A program made the position numbers and the translations under genes. A model generated the notes under the pieces. The model saw only the letters and a list, made by a program, of their open reading frames with translations. It was not told the origin of the DNA and did no database searches. 64,000 nt of DNA from Moesziomyces globuligerus (taxonomy: Eukaryota; Basidiomycota; Ustilaginomycetes; Ustilaginales; Ustilaginaceae): the NCBI GenBank assembly GCA_030849465.1, contig JARVLF010000005.1:310001-374000 (forward strand). The letters are read 5' to 3'. Positions 11,435 through 21,694 of the stretch are shown piece by piece (the first letter of the stretch is position 1; each line of letters begins with the position of its first letter).

Positions 11435-11888
11435 TATGCCCTCTATCTAGACTCGCAGCATTGTCTGCCAAAGTCGCAGCCCCATAGCGTTCCTTTCCCC
11501 CCATCCCCCACACCTTTTCGTTCGTGTACCGTGTGCCGCTAATCGTTCCAGGTTCCCCTAGGCCCGTTTATTGCTCTTCGCCCCATGTGCGACAACCTGC
11601 CTGCGTCTCGACGGAACACAGAGCTAGAAGACGGCAAAGACAAGCCTGGGCACGTTTCGAAGATTGTTGGGGGGTTGGATAGTGTACAAATGAAGAAAAG
11701 CAAGGGAAGCGAGACGGAAAGCGGTGCGTGGGAAGCGACGTGCAACAGGAGCTGGCTCGACAGGCCAACGTGATATGAAAGCCCAAGTCGAAGCCTGCAC
11801 CAAGCTTTTGTTTTTTTGCGCGGCGGAAGGAAGCAAGACGACTGGGAGCGAAGGGAGGAAGACAGACGGAAGCCGAGGGAGAGGCAGA
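11435..11888. other. Convergent 3' intergenic region (HSF / TOA1)
   Basis: The 454 bp between the stop codons of the HSF gene and TOA1 hold both 3' untranslated regions and terminators. No further gene or repeat was seen. Confidence 0.6.
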
Positions 11889-12688
11889 CTACCATTCGAA
11901 TTCGCCGTTGCACTTTGCAAAGAGGTAGTCTCTGCCGTCGATGGAGGCGACGCCGTCCTTGAGGACGCACTTCCACTTGTTCTTGACGCGCTGGACCTTG
12001 TCGTAGAGGCAGAGGACCATGTCGTCGTTGTCGCCGTCGGCGCCGCCGTCGAGGTCTTCGTCGTCGGAATCGTCGAGGTCGCTGCCGATCTCGTCGTCGT
12101 CGCTGATGCGCTTGCGCTTCTGGCCCGCCGCGGCCTCGTCGTCGGCGGCCTTGGCATGGCCGTTGCCGTCGTTGAGTCCGCGGTCCGAAGCACCCGCGAC
12201 GTCGGTCGATCCGTCGGCGCGAGCGACCTTGGAGCGATGCTGGTCCGCGCCGTTTCCACTCGAGCTCGAACCATTGAGCCCGTTCGCCTCTTCGGCCTTG
12301 GGCTCGCTTTTGGGCTCCTGCTTCTTGCTGGACCGCGACTTGGCAGGCGGAAGCGCAGGCGCCCCCTCGAACTCGGCTACTTGGGTAGCCACGATCTTGG
12401 CCTCCCATGACTGCAGAACGCACAACCCACGAAGGCGTCAGCAATTAAGACCAGGTAGCAAGGATGAGGCCCGCACAGCGCACTTACCCGTTGCAGCTCC
12501 TCCAAGACCTCCTTCTCGATGCCCATCTCCTCAAAGTCTTGGCGCACATTGTTGATCACATCGTCGATGATGCTTCGGTACACCTGCGACTGTAGGAGTG
12601 CGAGCACAGATGACGTGTGTGAGCAGGATGGCTCTCCCGATACGCAACACTGAGAAGTTACGACACTTACGACCACTTTGTTGCTCAT
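11889..12688 (-). CDS. TOA1: Transcription initiation factor IIA large subunit
   Basis: TFIIA stabilises TBP on the TATA element and works with the Toa2 subunit. Three exons: 12688-12671 (six codons, MSNKVV), 12589-12488 and 12410-11889, giving 213 residues. Introns are 12590-12670 (81 bp) and 12411-12487 (77 bp), with GTAAGT/GTAAGTG donors and CAG acceptors. The N-terminal helical region reads VYRSIIDDVINNVRQDFEEM. A disordered linker and an acidic block (about 143-168) follow, then the C-terminal beta-barrel strand set from about 169 (MVLCLYDKVQRVKNKWKCVL) to the end GEFEW. It is shorter than yeast Toa1 (286) because the linker is shorter. A second acceptor six bases into exon 2 could remove two residues (Ser-Gln). 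Confidence 0.93.
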
Positions 12689-13831
12689 GATGGCGATGCG
12701 ATCTCTTCAAAGACAAGGCTGAAGGGGACGAGATGGATGCGGGCGCGGCGCACGGTCCCAGTGGATGAGACGCAACGGACGGTCGGTGGCAGAATGAGCG
12801 TCGCTCAGCGAGCCAGTACCGACGTCGCGATGTCGATGCGACTCGAGCCAGACCGAACGGCACAAGCAGCTGAAGCGAAGCTTGACCAGCGACCGGAGCT
12901 TCGGCTGAGGTCTACTGCCGGACCGGAGACCGAAGCTTTCCTCCGGCGAGCAGGTCTTGCTCGGTGGGAAGTGCTGGGGGACGGTGCCAGATTCTGCCGA
13001 CGGGATGGATTGGCAGGTGTGAGCAGGATACGCCCGGATCTACGACAAACCAGGGTACCTAGATGCTTCGAACTGATGGTGGAAAGGCAAGGAGCGTATA
13101 TATACTACTGTGGCGATGAGCCTCACTGGCGGCTCCGCATGTATGCTCAGTCACAAGGCTCACTCGCACGATACAAATCGATCACGGGCGGCGGGCTTTT
13201 CGGCAGCTGCAGTGTGACCTCAGGCCGAGGGCGGGGCGGTCGCGACGCGCCCAAAAAGGCTGCGAAATGCGCAAATCGGTTGTGCGCATGCGAAGGCGAA
13301 GGCGAGGGCGTTCAGTGGGCCTCGATCTCGATCTGGCTGGCACCGAGGCGCGGCCCAAAGCCAAAGCGTCGACGCACAAAGCCTTTCGCCCGACCACGCC
13401 AGATCGGGAAGGCGCTGCGGGCACGGCCCAACGCAACGACGCGCCGTGAATTCTGGCTGCAAGCCACACGAACACGGCGCGATTTGGTGCTTTGCTTGCT
13501 TGCTTGCTTGCTTGCTTGAATGCTTGAATGCTTGAATGCTTGGATGCTTCGCCCGCATCCGTACCCCGAATATTCCATTCGCTCGAGGCTCATCGGCCCC
13601 CACCCTCCACCACCATCCTCCTCATCCGAACGCATCCACCGACCGACATCCCACGCAACTGTGCCCGACGCCGGCTCCCTCAGGTCCTACGCCTCTCCTC
13701 CATTCGCACGAGCAATCGCACACCACGCGTGCAGGTCGCCTTCCTCGCACTCGCATTCCCGCTACCGCGCGGATCCCACGGACATCGCACTCGTTATCCA
13801 TCGCCTCGCCGCCTGCGCTCCAGCCTTCACA
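12689..13831. promoter_or_regulatory. Divergent promoter region (TOA1 / PWWP gene)
   Basis: About 1.1 kb between two divergently transcribed genes. It contains the palindromic TATA-like decamer GTATATATAC at 13096-13105 and a tandem tetranucleotide/octamer repeat close to the PWWP gene. A 260-codon ORF at 12737-13519 is not supported by composition or similarity. Confidence 0.55.
13492..13549. repeat. TTGC tetranucleotide and ATGCTTGA octamer tandem repeat
   Basis: Six consecutive TTGC units (13492-13515) run without a break into two and a half copies of an ATGCTTGA unit ending near 13549. The repeat is about 290 bp upstream of the PWWP start codon, probably in its promoter or leader. Confidence 0.85.
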
Positions 13832-15181
13832 ATGTCGACCACAGAGAAGAAGTCCAAGGAGGCACAGCTCAATCGATCCTCGCACAAGTTGTAAGTCGCC
13901 ATCTCGCTCCTCGCATGTTGAGCCTGCGATTGCTGACTTCCGCTCAATCTTCCTCGTCCTTCTGGCGCTGTCACCAACACAGCCAAGTCAACGATGTCGT
14001 CCTCGCCAAGATCCGTGGGTTCCCAGCGTGGCCCGGCATCGTAAGTGCCAACGACACAGAAACGCGCATGACAGAACCTAGACCGTTCAACTGACCTCAT
14101 CGCTACCTTGACTCCCCGAAGGTGATGGACGACGACAACGTCCCTTCCGCTGTCCTCAAGGAGCGTCCCCCCGTCAAGCACAGGGACCTCTACACCATCC
14201 GCTTCTTCCCTGCCGCCGACTAGTGAGTGCCTGCCAACCGAGCGTCTCGCCACATCGAACAACTCGTGCTGACCCAACCCTCCTGCATCACCGCCGTCCA
14301 GCAACTGGGCCTTCTCCAAGGACCTCGAATTGCTTACTGCCGCCAAGATCGATGCTTTCCTCGCCGGTCCAAATCGCAAGAAGGGCGATCTGAAGCAAGC
14401 GTACGAGCTCGCACGTGACCCTACCAGCTGGAACCAAGAGCAGAACACCATCGTGAGGAACCACGAAAAGTCGCTCCAGGATGCTGCCGAGGAGGAGGAG
14501 GAGAACCAGGACCAGCTGGAAGAGGACGAGGATGAGGCAGAGGCCGAGGAAGAGGACGACGACGACGAGGATGCGCCCAGCAAGAAGAGGAAACGCGGCG
14601 CCGAGACGGCCAAGATCCGCGAGAGCGCCGACAAGCGCAAAAAGGCCAAGTCCGCCGAGGCGCCCAAGCCCAAGTCGGACAAGCCGAGCAGCAAGGTGGG
14701 CGCGGCGGTGGCCAACGGCGAGGACAAGTCGGAGGACAACCTGGATCCCGAGACCAAGAAGGTCAAGGAGTGGCGACACAAGGTGCAAAAGGCGTTCCTG
14801 GCCAAGGACGCGACGATCAACGCCGACGACATGCCTGCGGCGGATGCGACGTTCAAGACGGTGGAGGAGTACGACGGCATGACCGCCGAGCATCTGCGCA
14901 CCACCAAGATCGGCAAGGTGATGAAGAGGATCATGCAGCTCGCCGACATTCCGCGCGACGACGAGTTCCACTTCAAGGAGCGCGCCGAGAAGCTCTGCGC
15001 TCGCTGGGGCGCCATCATGGCCGGTGGCGAGCCACGCAAGGATTCGGCCGGCGACGAATCGGTCGAGCCCGCCAGGGAGAACGGAGATGCGCACGCCGCC
15101 GCCGCCGAGCCACAAGACGACAAGCCCAAGCTCGAGACAGAGTCGGAACCCACACCCGCGCTCCAGGCGGAAGCATCTTGA
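13832..15181 (+). CDS. PWWP-domain chromatin protein
   Basis: Probable reader of methylated histone/DNA. Four exons: 13832-13890, 13983-14040, 14122-14222 and 14302-15181, encoding 365 residues. Introns are 92, 81 and 79 bp with GTAAGT/GTGAGT donors. The PWWP domain lies at about 21-90: VNDVVLAKIRGFPAWPGIV across the second junction, then DLYTIRFFPAADYNWAFSKD. A long acidic and lysine-rich linker with basic nuclear-localisation clusters (SKKRKR) follows. Residues about 225-315 form a helical region (VKEWRHKVQKAFLA to KERAEKLCARW) that resembles the TFIIS-N/LEDGF-type interaction domain; that assignment is inference. The architecture suggests a transcription-elongation or H3K36-methyl adaptor. 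No catalytic domain is visible. Confidence 0.85.
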
Positions 15182-15613
15182 TCCTCCTCCCGACCTCTCG
15201 CGTCCAAAAGCCGCATACCCACCCGACCCAGCCCTACACCGCCTCACTCCATCGCCCTATTTCCTGGCTACCATGTCGCCGCTCAGCCAACTACGGGCGA
15301 CATGGTTCAGCGACCTTCGGATTCCGCCCCACACCTCGTCCTGTGGGCACTGTAAGAACAACAAAGCCGTGTAACATTCAGCTCGACTCCCTTCCCAACC
15401 CCCTCTCTGGCCATCTCACACTCTCACTTTGTCTTTCTTTCGCTCTGTCTACCGGCGGCCGCTGTGCGATCGACCTCGATCGGTGGCCGCCAATCCACCT
15501 CCACTGGACACGCCATGTAATACGCTCGTCTGTTCACCGTCGTACTCTTTGCCAGGCGTGTGGTTGTGCTCTGTCTCGCTGCTGGATCGGTTTTGAGATT
15601 GGAGCGACGGCGG
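15182..15613. other. Convergent 3' intergenic region (PWWP gene / Mmc1-like gene)
   Basis: The 432 bp between two stop codons contain only presumed 3' flanks. Nothing else was recognised. Confidence 0.55.
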
Positions 15614-17878
15614 TTACGGTGAGCGATGAGCATCTTGGGCCACGTGTGGTTGAGGTGGGGAGGGGGGAGTCTGCGACTCGATGGATCGGACGTGGGCTTC
15701 CTGGCTATGTACCGTCTGTGTCCAGGAGCGTGTGAGGTCGATGATGCGTTGGGAAGCGACGGTGGATGGGCTGAGGATGTGGTTTCGCAGTACGTTGTCA
15801 AAGTTGCGCTTGAGATCCTGGTCGAGACCCTCGGAGAAGCGTTGCCAGTCTTGGCGGAAGCGACGACGGTACTTGTTGTACTGGCCCTGCATCCTCCACC
15901 CTACGAGCGTGAGCGTAAGCAGACCCAGACCCACACCCGTGCTAGGATCGAGTGCCAAAGATGCAGCCGTAGCATCGAGCGAGGCTCCAAGAACGCTCGC
16001 CGACCCCAAGCCAGCCGCAGTCACCGCCACCGCCGTCGAGCTCGTCACGGCCAACCGACGCGACTTTGTCGCAAGCACATCGATGGGTCCTCCGACCTGA
16101 AGCAACTGCGCACGACGCCGCTCGATCGGCTCCATCAGCGTCCCCGGCTCGAGCGAGCGCACCGAAATCCTACCTGCCTCGGCATCGTTGGTCAGCAGCA
16201 CTGCATCTCGAGTTGCCAACGGAATGCTCGGCGCTAGCTCGGACGCCAACCGTCGGAATTGCTGCACCAACTCGTCCGCCGCCCGCACGTGCTCGCGCTG
16301 CAGCGTGGCCAGTCGACCCGATTCGTACGCCAGGTCGGACTCGAGCGAGGCCGCAAAGCCCGCGCACGCCGTCTCGAGCTCCTTGCGCAGATCATCCACC
16401 TTCCAGACGAGTTTCCACCACTGCAGCTTGGTGTCGAACGTAGCTTCGAGCGCTTGGTCCGTCTCGCGCATCGCCTCGTCCACGGCACTGCGCGAGCCGG
16501 GCACGGCAGGACGCCACACATGCACGTCATCGCTCGAGAGCTGGCCGGTGTAGGCCGTCACCGGCGGCCAGATGCGTTCGAGCGATTGCTTCAGAGTCGC
16601 CTGCTCGCGGTCCGACGCCTCGGCAGTAACGGCTCGCAGCTGGTACAGGCACGCCTGGTTGCGCTTGACCGTAGCCAAGGCCTCGTCGAGGCAATGTTGC
16701 AGCAGGAATGCAGCCGACTGGGCAAACAGGGCCTGGGATCCCTGCAACGATTCGAGCGAGCGGACCGCATCGATGAGCGAGCCGACATTTGATCGCTGAA
16801 AGTGGCGGCTGAACTCGTCCCACAACAGTGCCGATGCATCGGGAGTGCTCGAGACGAGCTGCGGATCCGGCTTCGCTAGGGCTTGACGCAGCGAAGCGTT
16901 GGCGGCGAGGGCATCGGATGTATCGACAGAGATGAGCTTGGCAGAGAGCAGCGCGCCGACGGACGGACCGGTGGCAGCATCGAGACCCTCGAGAACCTGC
17001 GTACGATCCGAACCGAGGATGGAATTGACGACCAGCTGTACGTTGGGCTTGGCAGCGAAGCGGCAAAGAAGGTCGACCATCGCATCGCCGTGCGCATCGG
17101 AAGCTCGTGGCCTGTGAGCCGAACGGCTGAGTGCGTAGTCGTCGGTGACAAGCAGCGCAGCCTCGCTCTCGTAGAGCAGGTCGTAGGTGGCTTCTGTTGA
17201 CTCGGGGTCGACGAGGACGGTGAGGTGCAGATTGGCATGCTGGAGCCAGTGGCGGTCGAGGGTGGCTGTGTTGGACTCTGCAAGGACGTGTGCGGGACCG
17301 GGCGCGTATCGAATGGTGAAAGGGGTCGAGGGAGGCAGACTGGCCAATGCAGAGAGGATGGCCTCAGTTTCGTTGATCTGGTATGAGCCCACCTCTCGAA
17401 GCGGCTCGTCGATCATAGCAGCCAAGAGTTGACGTGTCTGGCTGAGAGATGAGCCGACGAGAACGACACGTGTGGGGACGGCTCCGTGGGCAGCAGCTTG
17501 CTCGAAGAGGAGAGCCTTGCGGCTGAGCTGATCCAGCCTGCTGATCCATGGTGCGGAAAGCACAGTGAGTCTAGGATCGGCAAGCTTCTGAGCGCGCGTG
17601 AGCGTGAGCGACAGAGGCTCCGATCCAGCTGATGTCGCGACAGCTGGGTTAGTTGCGCGACTGACAGCCTCGACAGCTTGAGCGCTGGCAGAGGAGGTGT
17701 GGATGAGCCTGCCATCGATAGGACGCACGCGACGAGCGGACGAAGATGTGGCCTCAAAGTCCAACCGCGAAGGCCTGGCCGCCAGGCGCTGAAGAGGCAG
17801 AGATGATGTCGATGCTGTGTTGCCCAGACGCAGGCGGAGGCCGCGTTGCGCGCTCTGAGTGGGCCGAGCGAGCGACAT
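15614..17878 (-). CDS. Mitochondrial membrane protein, Mmc1-like (divergent dynamin family)
   Basis: A single exon of 754 residues. The first 60 residues are rich in Arg and Ser and nearly lack acidic residues (QRGLRLRLGN), as expected of a mitochondrial presequence. At about 138-150 the segment VVLVGSSLSQTRQ sits where a GTPase P-loop would be, but it lacks the GKS/T lysine. The middle is helical. Near the C-terminus come two hydrophobic segments (about 611-634 and 648-661), then a basic helical tail with YNKYRRRFRQDWQRF. This architecture matches my recollection of the fungal Mmc1 family, described as divergent dynamin-related proteins of the inner mitochondrial membrane. The assignment rests on architecture, not on a search. 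The gene is divergent from BRE1. Confidence 0.55.
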   Translation of the reverse strand: MSLARPTQSAQRGLRLRLGNTASTSSLPLQRLAARPSRLDFEATSSSARRVRPIDGRLIHTSSASAQAVEAVSRATNPAVATSAGSEPLSLTLTRAQKLADPRLTVLSAPWISRLDQLSRKALLFEQAAAHGAVPTRVVLVGSSLSQTRQLLAAMIDEPLREVGSYQINETEAILSALASLPPSTPFTIRYAPGPAHVLAESNTATLDRHWLQHANLHLTVLVDPESTEATYDLLYESEAALLVTDDYALSRSAHRPRASDAHGDAMVDLLCRFAAKPNVQLVVNSILGSDRTQVLEGLDAATGPSVGALLSAKLISVDTSDALAANASLRQALAKPDPQLVSSTPDASALLWDEFSRHFQRSNVGSLIDAVRSLESLQGSQALFAQSAAFLLQHCLDEALATVKRNQACLYQLRAVTAEASDREQATLKQSLERIWPPVTAYTGQLSSDDVHVWRPAVPGSRSAVDEAMRETDQALEATFDTKLQWWKLVWKVDDLRKELETACAGFAASLESDLAYESGRLATLQREHVRAADELVQQFRRLASELAPSIPLATRDAVLLTNDAEAGRISVRSLEPGTLMEPIERRRAQLLQVGGPIDVLATKSRRLAVTSSTAVAVTAAGLGSASVLGASLDATAASLALDPSTGVGLGLLTLTLVGWRMQGQYNKYRRRFRQDWQRFSEGLDQDLKRNFDNVLRNHILSPSTVASQRIIDLTRSWTQTVHSQEAHVRSIESQTPPSPPQPHVAQDAHRSP

Positions 17879-18693
17879 TGGCGAGGACTACCGCCGTATG
17901 ATCCGGTCACGGCTCCAGCTTGTCTTACGAGCCCACGATATGCCTGGAGGCTGCGATTGCCTCGGGCCTCAGCAGGAAGGCGATTAGGTTGATGGAAAGA
18001 TGAGTTGGGAGAGAACGAAGCCGAGACCAACGCGGTGACTTTCGGCTCAGCAGAACGACGCATCGCCGAGTTCTGTGAATGTGAGATCGACAGAGGTTCA
18101 GAAATCGAAGCCGCTCGTGGCTGCTCAGCCCGAATCGGTGCCGAAAGCAGCGTCGCTCGACAGGCATGTGCGCGTAGCCACGCCAAAGGCCTTGTCCGCC
18201 TCGCCGAGTTTCGAGATTTTCCACCACCGCTCGACATCGTGGATTTTCGACGCTCAGCCATCCAAGTCGCTCGCTCGCCATCCTTGCCTTCCTTCTTCTC
18301 ACCCATCCATCGTTTCGCGCGCTTCTCATCTCCCTCCTTCGACAGGGCACAGCCCTTCGCTCGACCCAGGATCTCCTGATCGTCGTCTCTCGACCCTCAC
18401 CCTCCAGGTCGAATCGGTGACGGCGTTCCCCATCCACTCCTTTTCTGAGCGCCGCCTCGCATGTGCTTGCCCTGCTAGTGCGCTTTGCCTTCTTGTTGCT
18501 GCGGTGATTTGGATTCCTCGATCACTGGCTCAACATATAAGCATTGCGCTGTACACGTCGTGTACTATCCTCGCCTTTTCCAACGGTCTTGTGGTCTTTG
18601 ATCGCCCTCGAAGCGACCCACCACGATCTTTAGAGCCTAGCCGCCCACCTTTGTGGCGCTGCCCGTCCCCACCACTCTGCATCCCACGTCGTC
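17879..18693. promoter_or_regulatory. Divergent promoter region (Mmc1-like / BRE1)
   Basis: 815 bp between two divergent start codons. An ATATAA motif at 18535-18540 lies about 150 bp upstream of BRE1. No other element was recognised, and ORFs here have no support. Confidence 0.5.
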
Positions 18694-21078
18694 ATGCTCC
18701 ATTCCATGTCGAGCTCCGACGACCGAAAGCGGTCCCTCGTCGCCTCCACAGACGACGGTGGGCCTCGGAAACGCCTCCATTCGGATGAGAATGCCTCGCG
18801 ATCCCCCGCCGCCACAAACGACGAACAGGATGAAGAAGCCTTGCATCCCGCCTATGCCGGCCTCGAGGCGTTCAGGAAAGAAGCCATCTATCGCAAGATG
18901 CTCGAGGCAAGGAGAGATTTGCAACGCACAGAGCGCAGAGCCGCCACCTTTCGCGATGATCTCGCCGTCTCGGAACAGCGCACCGCCACCCTGCAGCGCT
19001 TCTGGGGCCTGCTTCTGGCCGACCTCGCGAACCGTCTGGCTATCCGCGACCAAGACTCATTGGCCTCGCTCTCCTCGTCCGAGCGTCCCCTCGATCCATC
19101 GATCCTGGAGAAGCAACTCCAAGATCAGTCGGCCGTCATCTTACAATCCTTGTCCAGCCAGACCGACGTTGAAGTGATCGAGCTCCAACAACGATACCAC
19201 GACCTCGCAGAGGAAGCCTCCCGTCACAAGCAGGATCTCTTTCTCACCCAGTCCAAGCTCCAGCGAGCCGAGGACGCCCTGGCTCATGCCACGCTGAAGC
19301 TCTCCAAAGTAGAGCATGAATACGTCCGCTACCAGAGCAATCTGCTCCGTGCCACAGAAGGCAAGCCCACCGTGCCAGCCGGCACCACTGTCTCTGCGGA
19401 CGCACCGCCCCCGGCGACCACCCAATCAGCCGATGTGCCTATCAAGCAGGAAGAAGGCGCCGTCCCTAGCACAGACGCCACGGTCGAGCAGTCGGAAGCG
19501 TTGCAGAAGGCGATGGACGAGCTCGAAAGTGCACGCCAGGATGTCGAGCTCACACGGCGAGAGAGCGATTCGAGGTACGCCGAGATTCAGACGCTCAACG
19601 AAGAGGTCAGGTCGCTCAAGCTCAAGCTGCACGACACGCAGGCCAAGCTCAGCACACTGCCAGAAGAGACGCTACTCAACTCGGCCCTCTACCTTGAACT
19701 CCAGGCCAGCTTGCGGCATGCCCAGCACGACTTGCAGAGCGCCAGGGACACCATGCAGACGCTCGAGAACGAGGCCAGTGCGCTTCGCGAAGAACGTGCT
19801 GCATTCCAGCACACGGTGGAGACGGAAGCCAGCGCCAGGACCGACGAGTTGGAGAAGCAGGTCAAGGCCAAGGAGGCAGATGTCACACGTCTTCGCAGCC
19901 AGCGAGACGAACTCAACGCCGAACTCACCGAGCGTCGCTCGCGCGAGCAGGTCAAGTTCACGCAGATCGAAGAGATGAAGGCGTTGCTCAACAGCAAGGA
20001 GGAGCGACTCACGCTACTCACCAGCCAGGTGCGACGCCTTCGCATGACCGTGGCAGCTTTCCGTGGTCAGTCGGCCGGCGTCGCTGCATTGGCCGAGTCC
20101 GAGTCTGAGGAAGACCAATTCGAGAAACTCAGCCGTACGGTCTCCGAGCTCGAGAAGCGCCTCAACTCGGGCGGAGCTCCACCACAAGTAGACGCCGCGG
20201 CTGTCAACGGCGCCAGCAACGCCGACGCGACCGAGCTGCAGTCCGAGGTGGAGCGACTGCGGCTGTCGCTTCAGGCGGCCGAGGCATCAAGCAAGGCGGT
20301 GGACGACGAGCTGGAAAAGATCAGCGCGGCATACGCAGAGCTGGAGAGGCAGGCGTCGGTCAAGGTGACCGACGTGAGCCGGATGGAGGAGAAGGCTTTA
20401 CGGTGGGTGACGGAAAAGTCGAAAGCGGACAACAAGTACTTCTCGACGATGCGCGCCAAGGATAGCCTGGAGGCCGAGATGCGCGCGTACAAGTCGGTCA
20501 ACGAGCGCCAGCAGAAGGCGATCGAGGTGTTCACCGAGACGGAGCGCAGCTATACGGCGCAGCTGGGCCTGCACGAGAAGGAGGTGTCGACGTTCAAAAA
20601 GACGATCGAGGTGCACAGCCGACGGATCGAGACGCTGCAGCGGGAGCTGGAGCAGGCGGGAGAGAAGCTGAGCGAGGCGGCGCGGGTCAAGGCGTCGGCG
20701 AGCGAGTCTGCCAAGGAGCTGATCGATGCAGCGACGCTGGAGAAGGACCAGCGGAAGCGAGCGGAAGAACGCATCGTGCGCTTGGAGAAGGATCTGGAGG
20801 GCGCCAAGCGACAGCTGGCGCGCGCGGCGGCTTCGGCGGCCAAGAACAAGGGACGGCGCGAGGCAGAGGCGGGCGATGGGAGCGAAAAGGACTTCCTCAA
20901 CGCGCTGCTGCAGTGCTCGTCGTGCAAGGAACGCTACCGAAACCGCATCCTGACCAAGTGCTTCCACACGTTCTGCTCCGAGTGCATCGACACGCGCGTC
21001 CACACGCGCCAGCGCAAGTGTCCGCACTGCGGTTTGGCGTTTGCGGTGAGCGACGTCCAGCCTCTTTACCTGCAGTAA
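18694..21078 (+). CDS. BRE1: E3 ubiquitin ligase BRE1 (histone H2B)
   Basis: This nuclear RING ligase monoubiquitinates histone H2B with Rad6, promoting H3K4/K79 methylation and elongation. It is a single exon of 794 residues, or 790 if the second ATG at 18706 is used. Nearly all of the protein is coiled coil (for example ELEKQVKAKEADVTRLRSQR). The C-terminal RING at about 740-782 has the C3HC4 pattern: C-SS-C, then KCFHTFCSEC, then CPHC, ending in SDVQPLYLQ at the extreme C-terminus, typical of Bre1/RNF20. Its length is close to yeast Bre1 (700) and S. pombe Brl1. It is convergent with RPB10, 293 bp away. Confidence 0.96.
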   Translation: MLHSMSSSDDRKRSLVASTDDGGPRKRLHSDENASRSPAATNDEQDEEALHPAYAGLEAFRKEAIYRKMLEARRDLQRTERRAATFRDDLAVSEQRTATLQRFWGLLLADLANRLAIRDQDSLASLSSSERPLDPSILEKQLQDQSAVILQSLSSQTDVEVIELQQRYHDLAEEASRHKQDLFLTQSKLQRAEDALAHATLKLSKVEHEYVRYQSNLLRATEGKPTVPAGTTVSADAPPPATTQSADVPIKQEEGAVPSTDATVEQSEALQKAMDELESARQDVELTRRESDSRYAEIQTLNEEVRSLKLKLHDTQAKLSTLPEETLLNSALYLELQASLRHAQHDLQSARDTMQTLENEASALREERAAFQHTVETEASARTDELEKQVKAKEADVTRLRSQRDELNAELTERRSREQVKFTQIEEMKALLNSKEERLTLLTSQVRRLRMTVAAFRGQSAGVAALAESESEEDQFEKLSRTVSELEKRLNSGGAPPQVDAAAVNGASNADATELQSEVERLRLSLQAAEASSKAVDDELEKISAAYAELERQASVKVTDVSRMEEKALRWVTEKSKADNKYFSTMRAKDSLEAEMRAYKSVNERQQKAIEVFTETERSYTAQLGLHEKEVSTFKKTIEVHSRRIETLQRELEQAGEKLSEAARVKASASESAKELIDAATLEKDQRKRAEERIVRLEKDLEGAKRQLARAAASAAKNKGRREAEAGDGSEKDFLNALLQCSSCKERYRNRILTKCFHTFCSECIDTRVHTRQRKCPHCGLAFAVSDVQPLYLQ

Positions 21079-21371
21079 AGAGCGCATGCGCTGCTCTCTG
21101 CTGGTGTGTAGCTCCTTGCCTTACCCCCCGAGATACCGCGCACATATCCTGTACACTAGCCAAAAGGGGCTCCGCGTGAAACCCAGCAATGAGACGCTGC
21201 TTGCTTCTTCTCTTACCTTTAGGCTCAGAGCGTGCGTGTGTGGTGTTGAGCTGGATTCGTGCTTAGTCGAAGAAGGGCGATGGCGTAAGATGCTGATGTT
21301 GGAAGAAAAACGGGGATGCTAGAATTACACGGTGCTGGAGGAAGGGAACGGACAAGCTGCGACGGGGGCGA

Positions 21372-21694
21372 TCAAGCCTGGACCCTGCGCTCGTGGACTG
21401 TTGTTGATGCGGAGACGAAGAGGGGAGTGAGGAGAATAGTAGGATGTCAGTCGAGCGCTGAGGCTTGCGGTGCGGGAGGACGAACGCTGGGCAAGACATA
21501 CTGTTGTAGTGGAGAAGTTTCTCGATGAGGTCGACGTGGGTGAGCACCATTCTGCGGCAGCAGTAGCGCTTGAGGTCGAGCTCGGTGAGAGCTTCGCCCT
21601 CGGTGCGACCGTCGAGGAGGAGGGCGAGGTAGGCGTTCCACTTGTCGCCGATGACCTTGCCGCACGAGAAGCAGCGGATGGGAATGATCTGCAT
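21372..21694 (-). CDS. RPB10: RNA polymerase subunit ABC10-beta
   Basis: A small zinc-binding subunit shared by RNA polymerases I, II and III. Exon 1 is 21694-21502 (64 codons plus one base). The intron is 21501-21398 (GTATGT donor, CTGAC branch-like site, CAG acceptor), and exon 2 is only 26 coding bases, 21397-21372, giving 72 residues. The zinc site is the CFSCGK motif plus the paired cysteines of KRYCCRRM, followed by [14 protein letters not shown]. The usual N-terminus is MIIPIRC or MIVPVRC; here the nearest ATG gives MQIIPIRC, one residue longer. An upstream ATG at 21703 would add three more residues. The C-terminal HERRVQA is read from the predicted micro-exon and is less certain than the rest. 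Confidence 0.92.

Noticed and set aside
12737..13519. 260-codon ORF between TOA1 and the PWWP gene
   Set aside because: Basic, low-complexity product running into a microsatellite; it lies in a divergent promoter.
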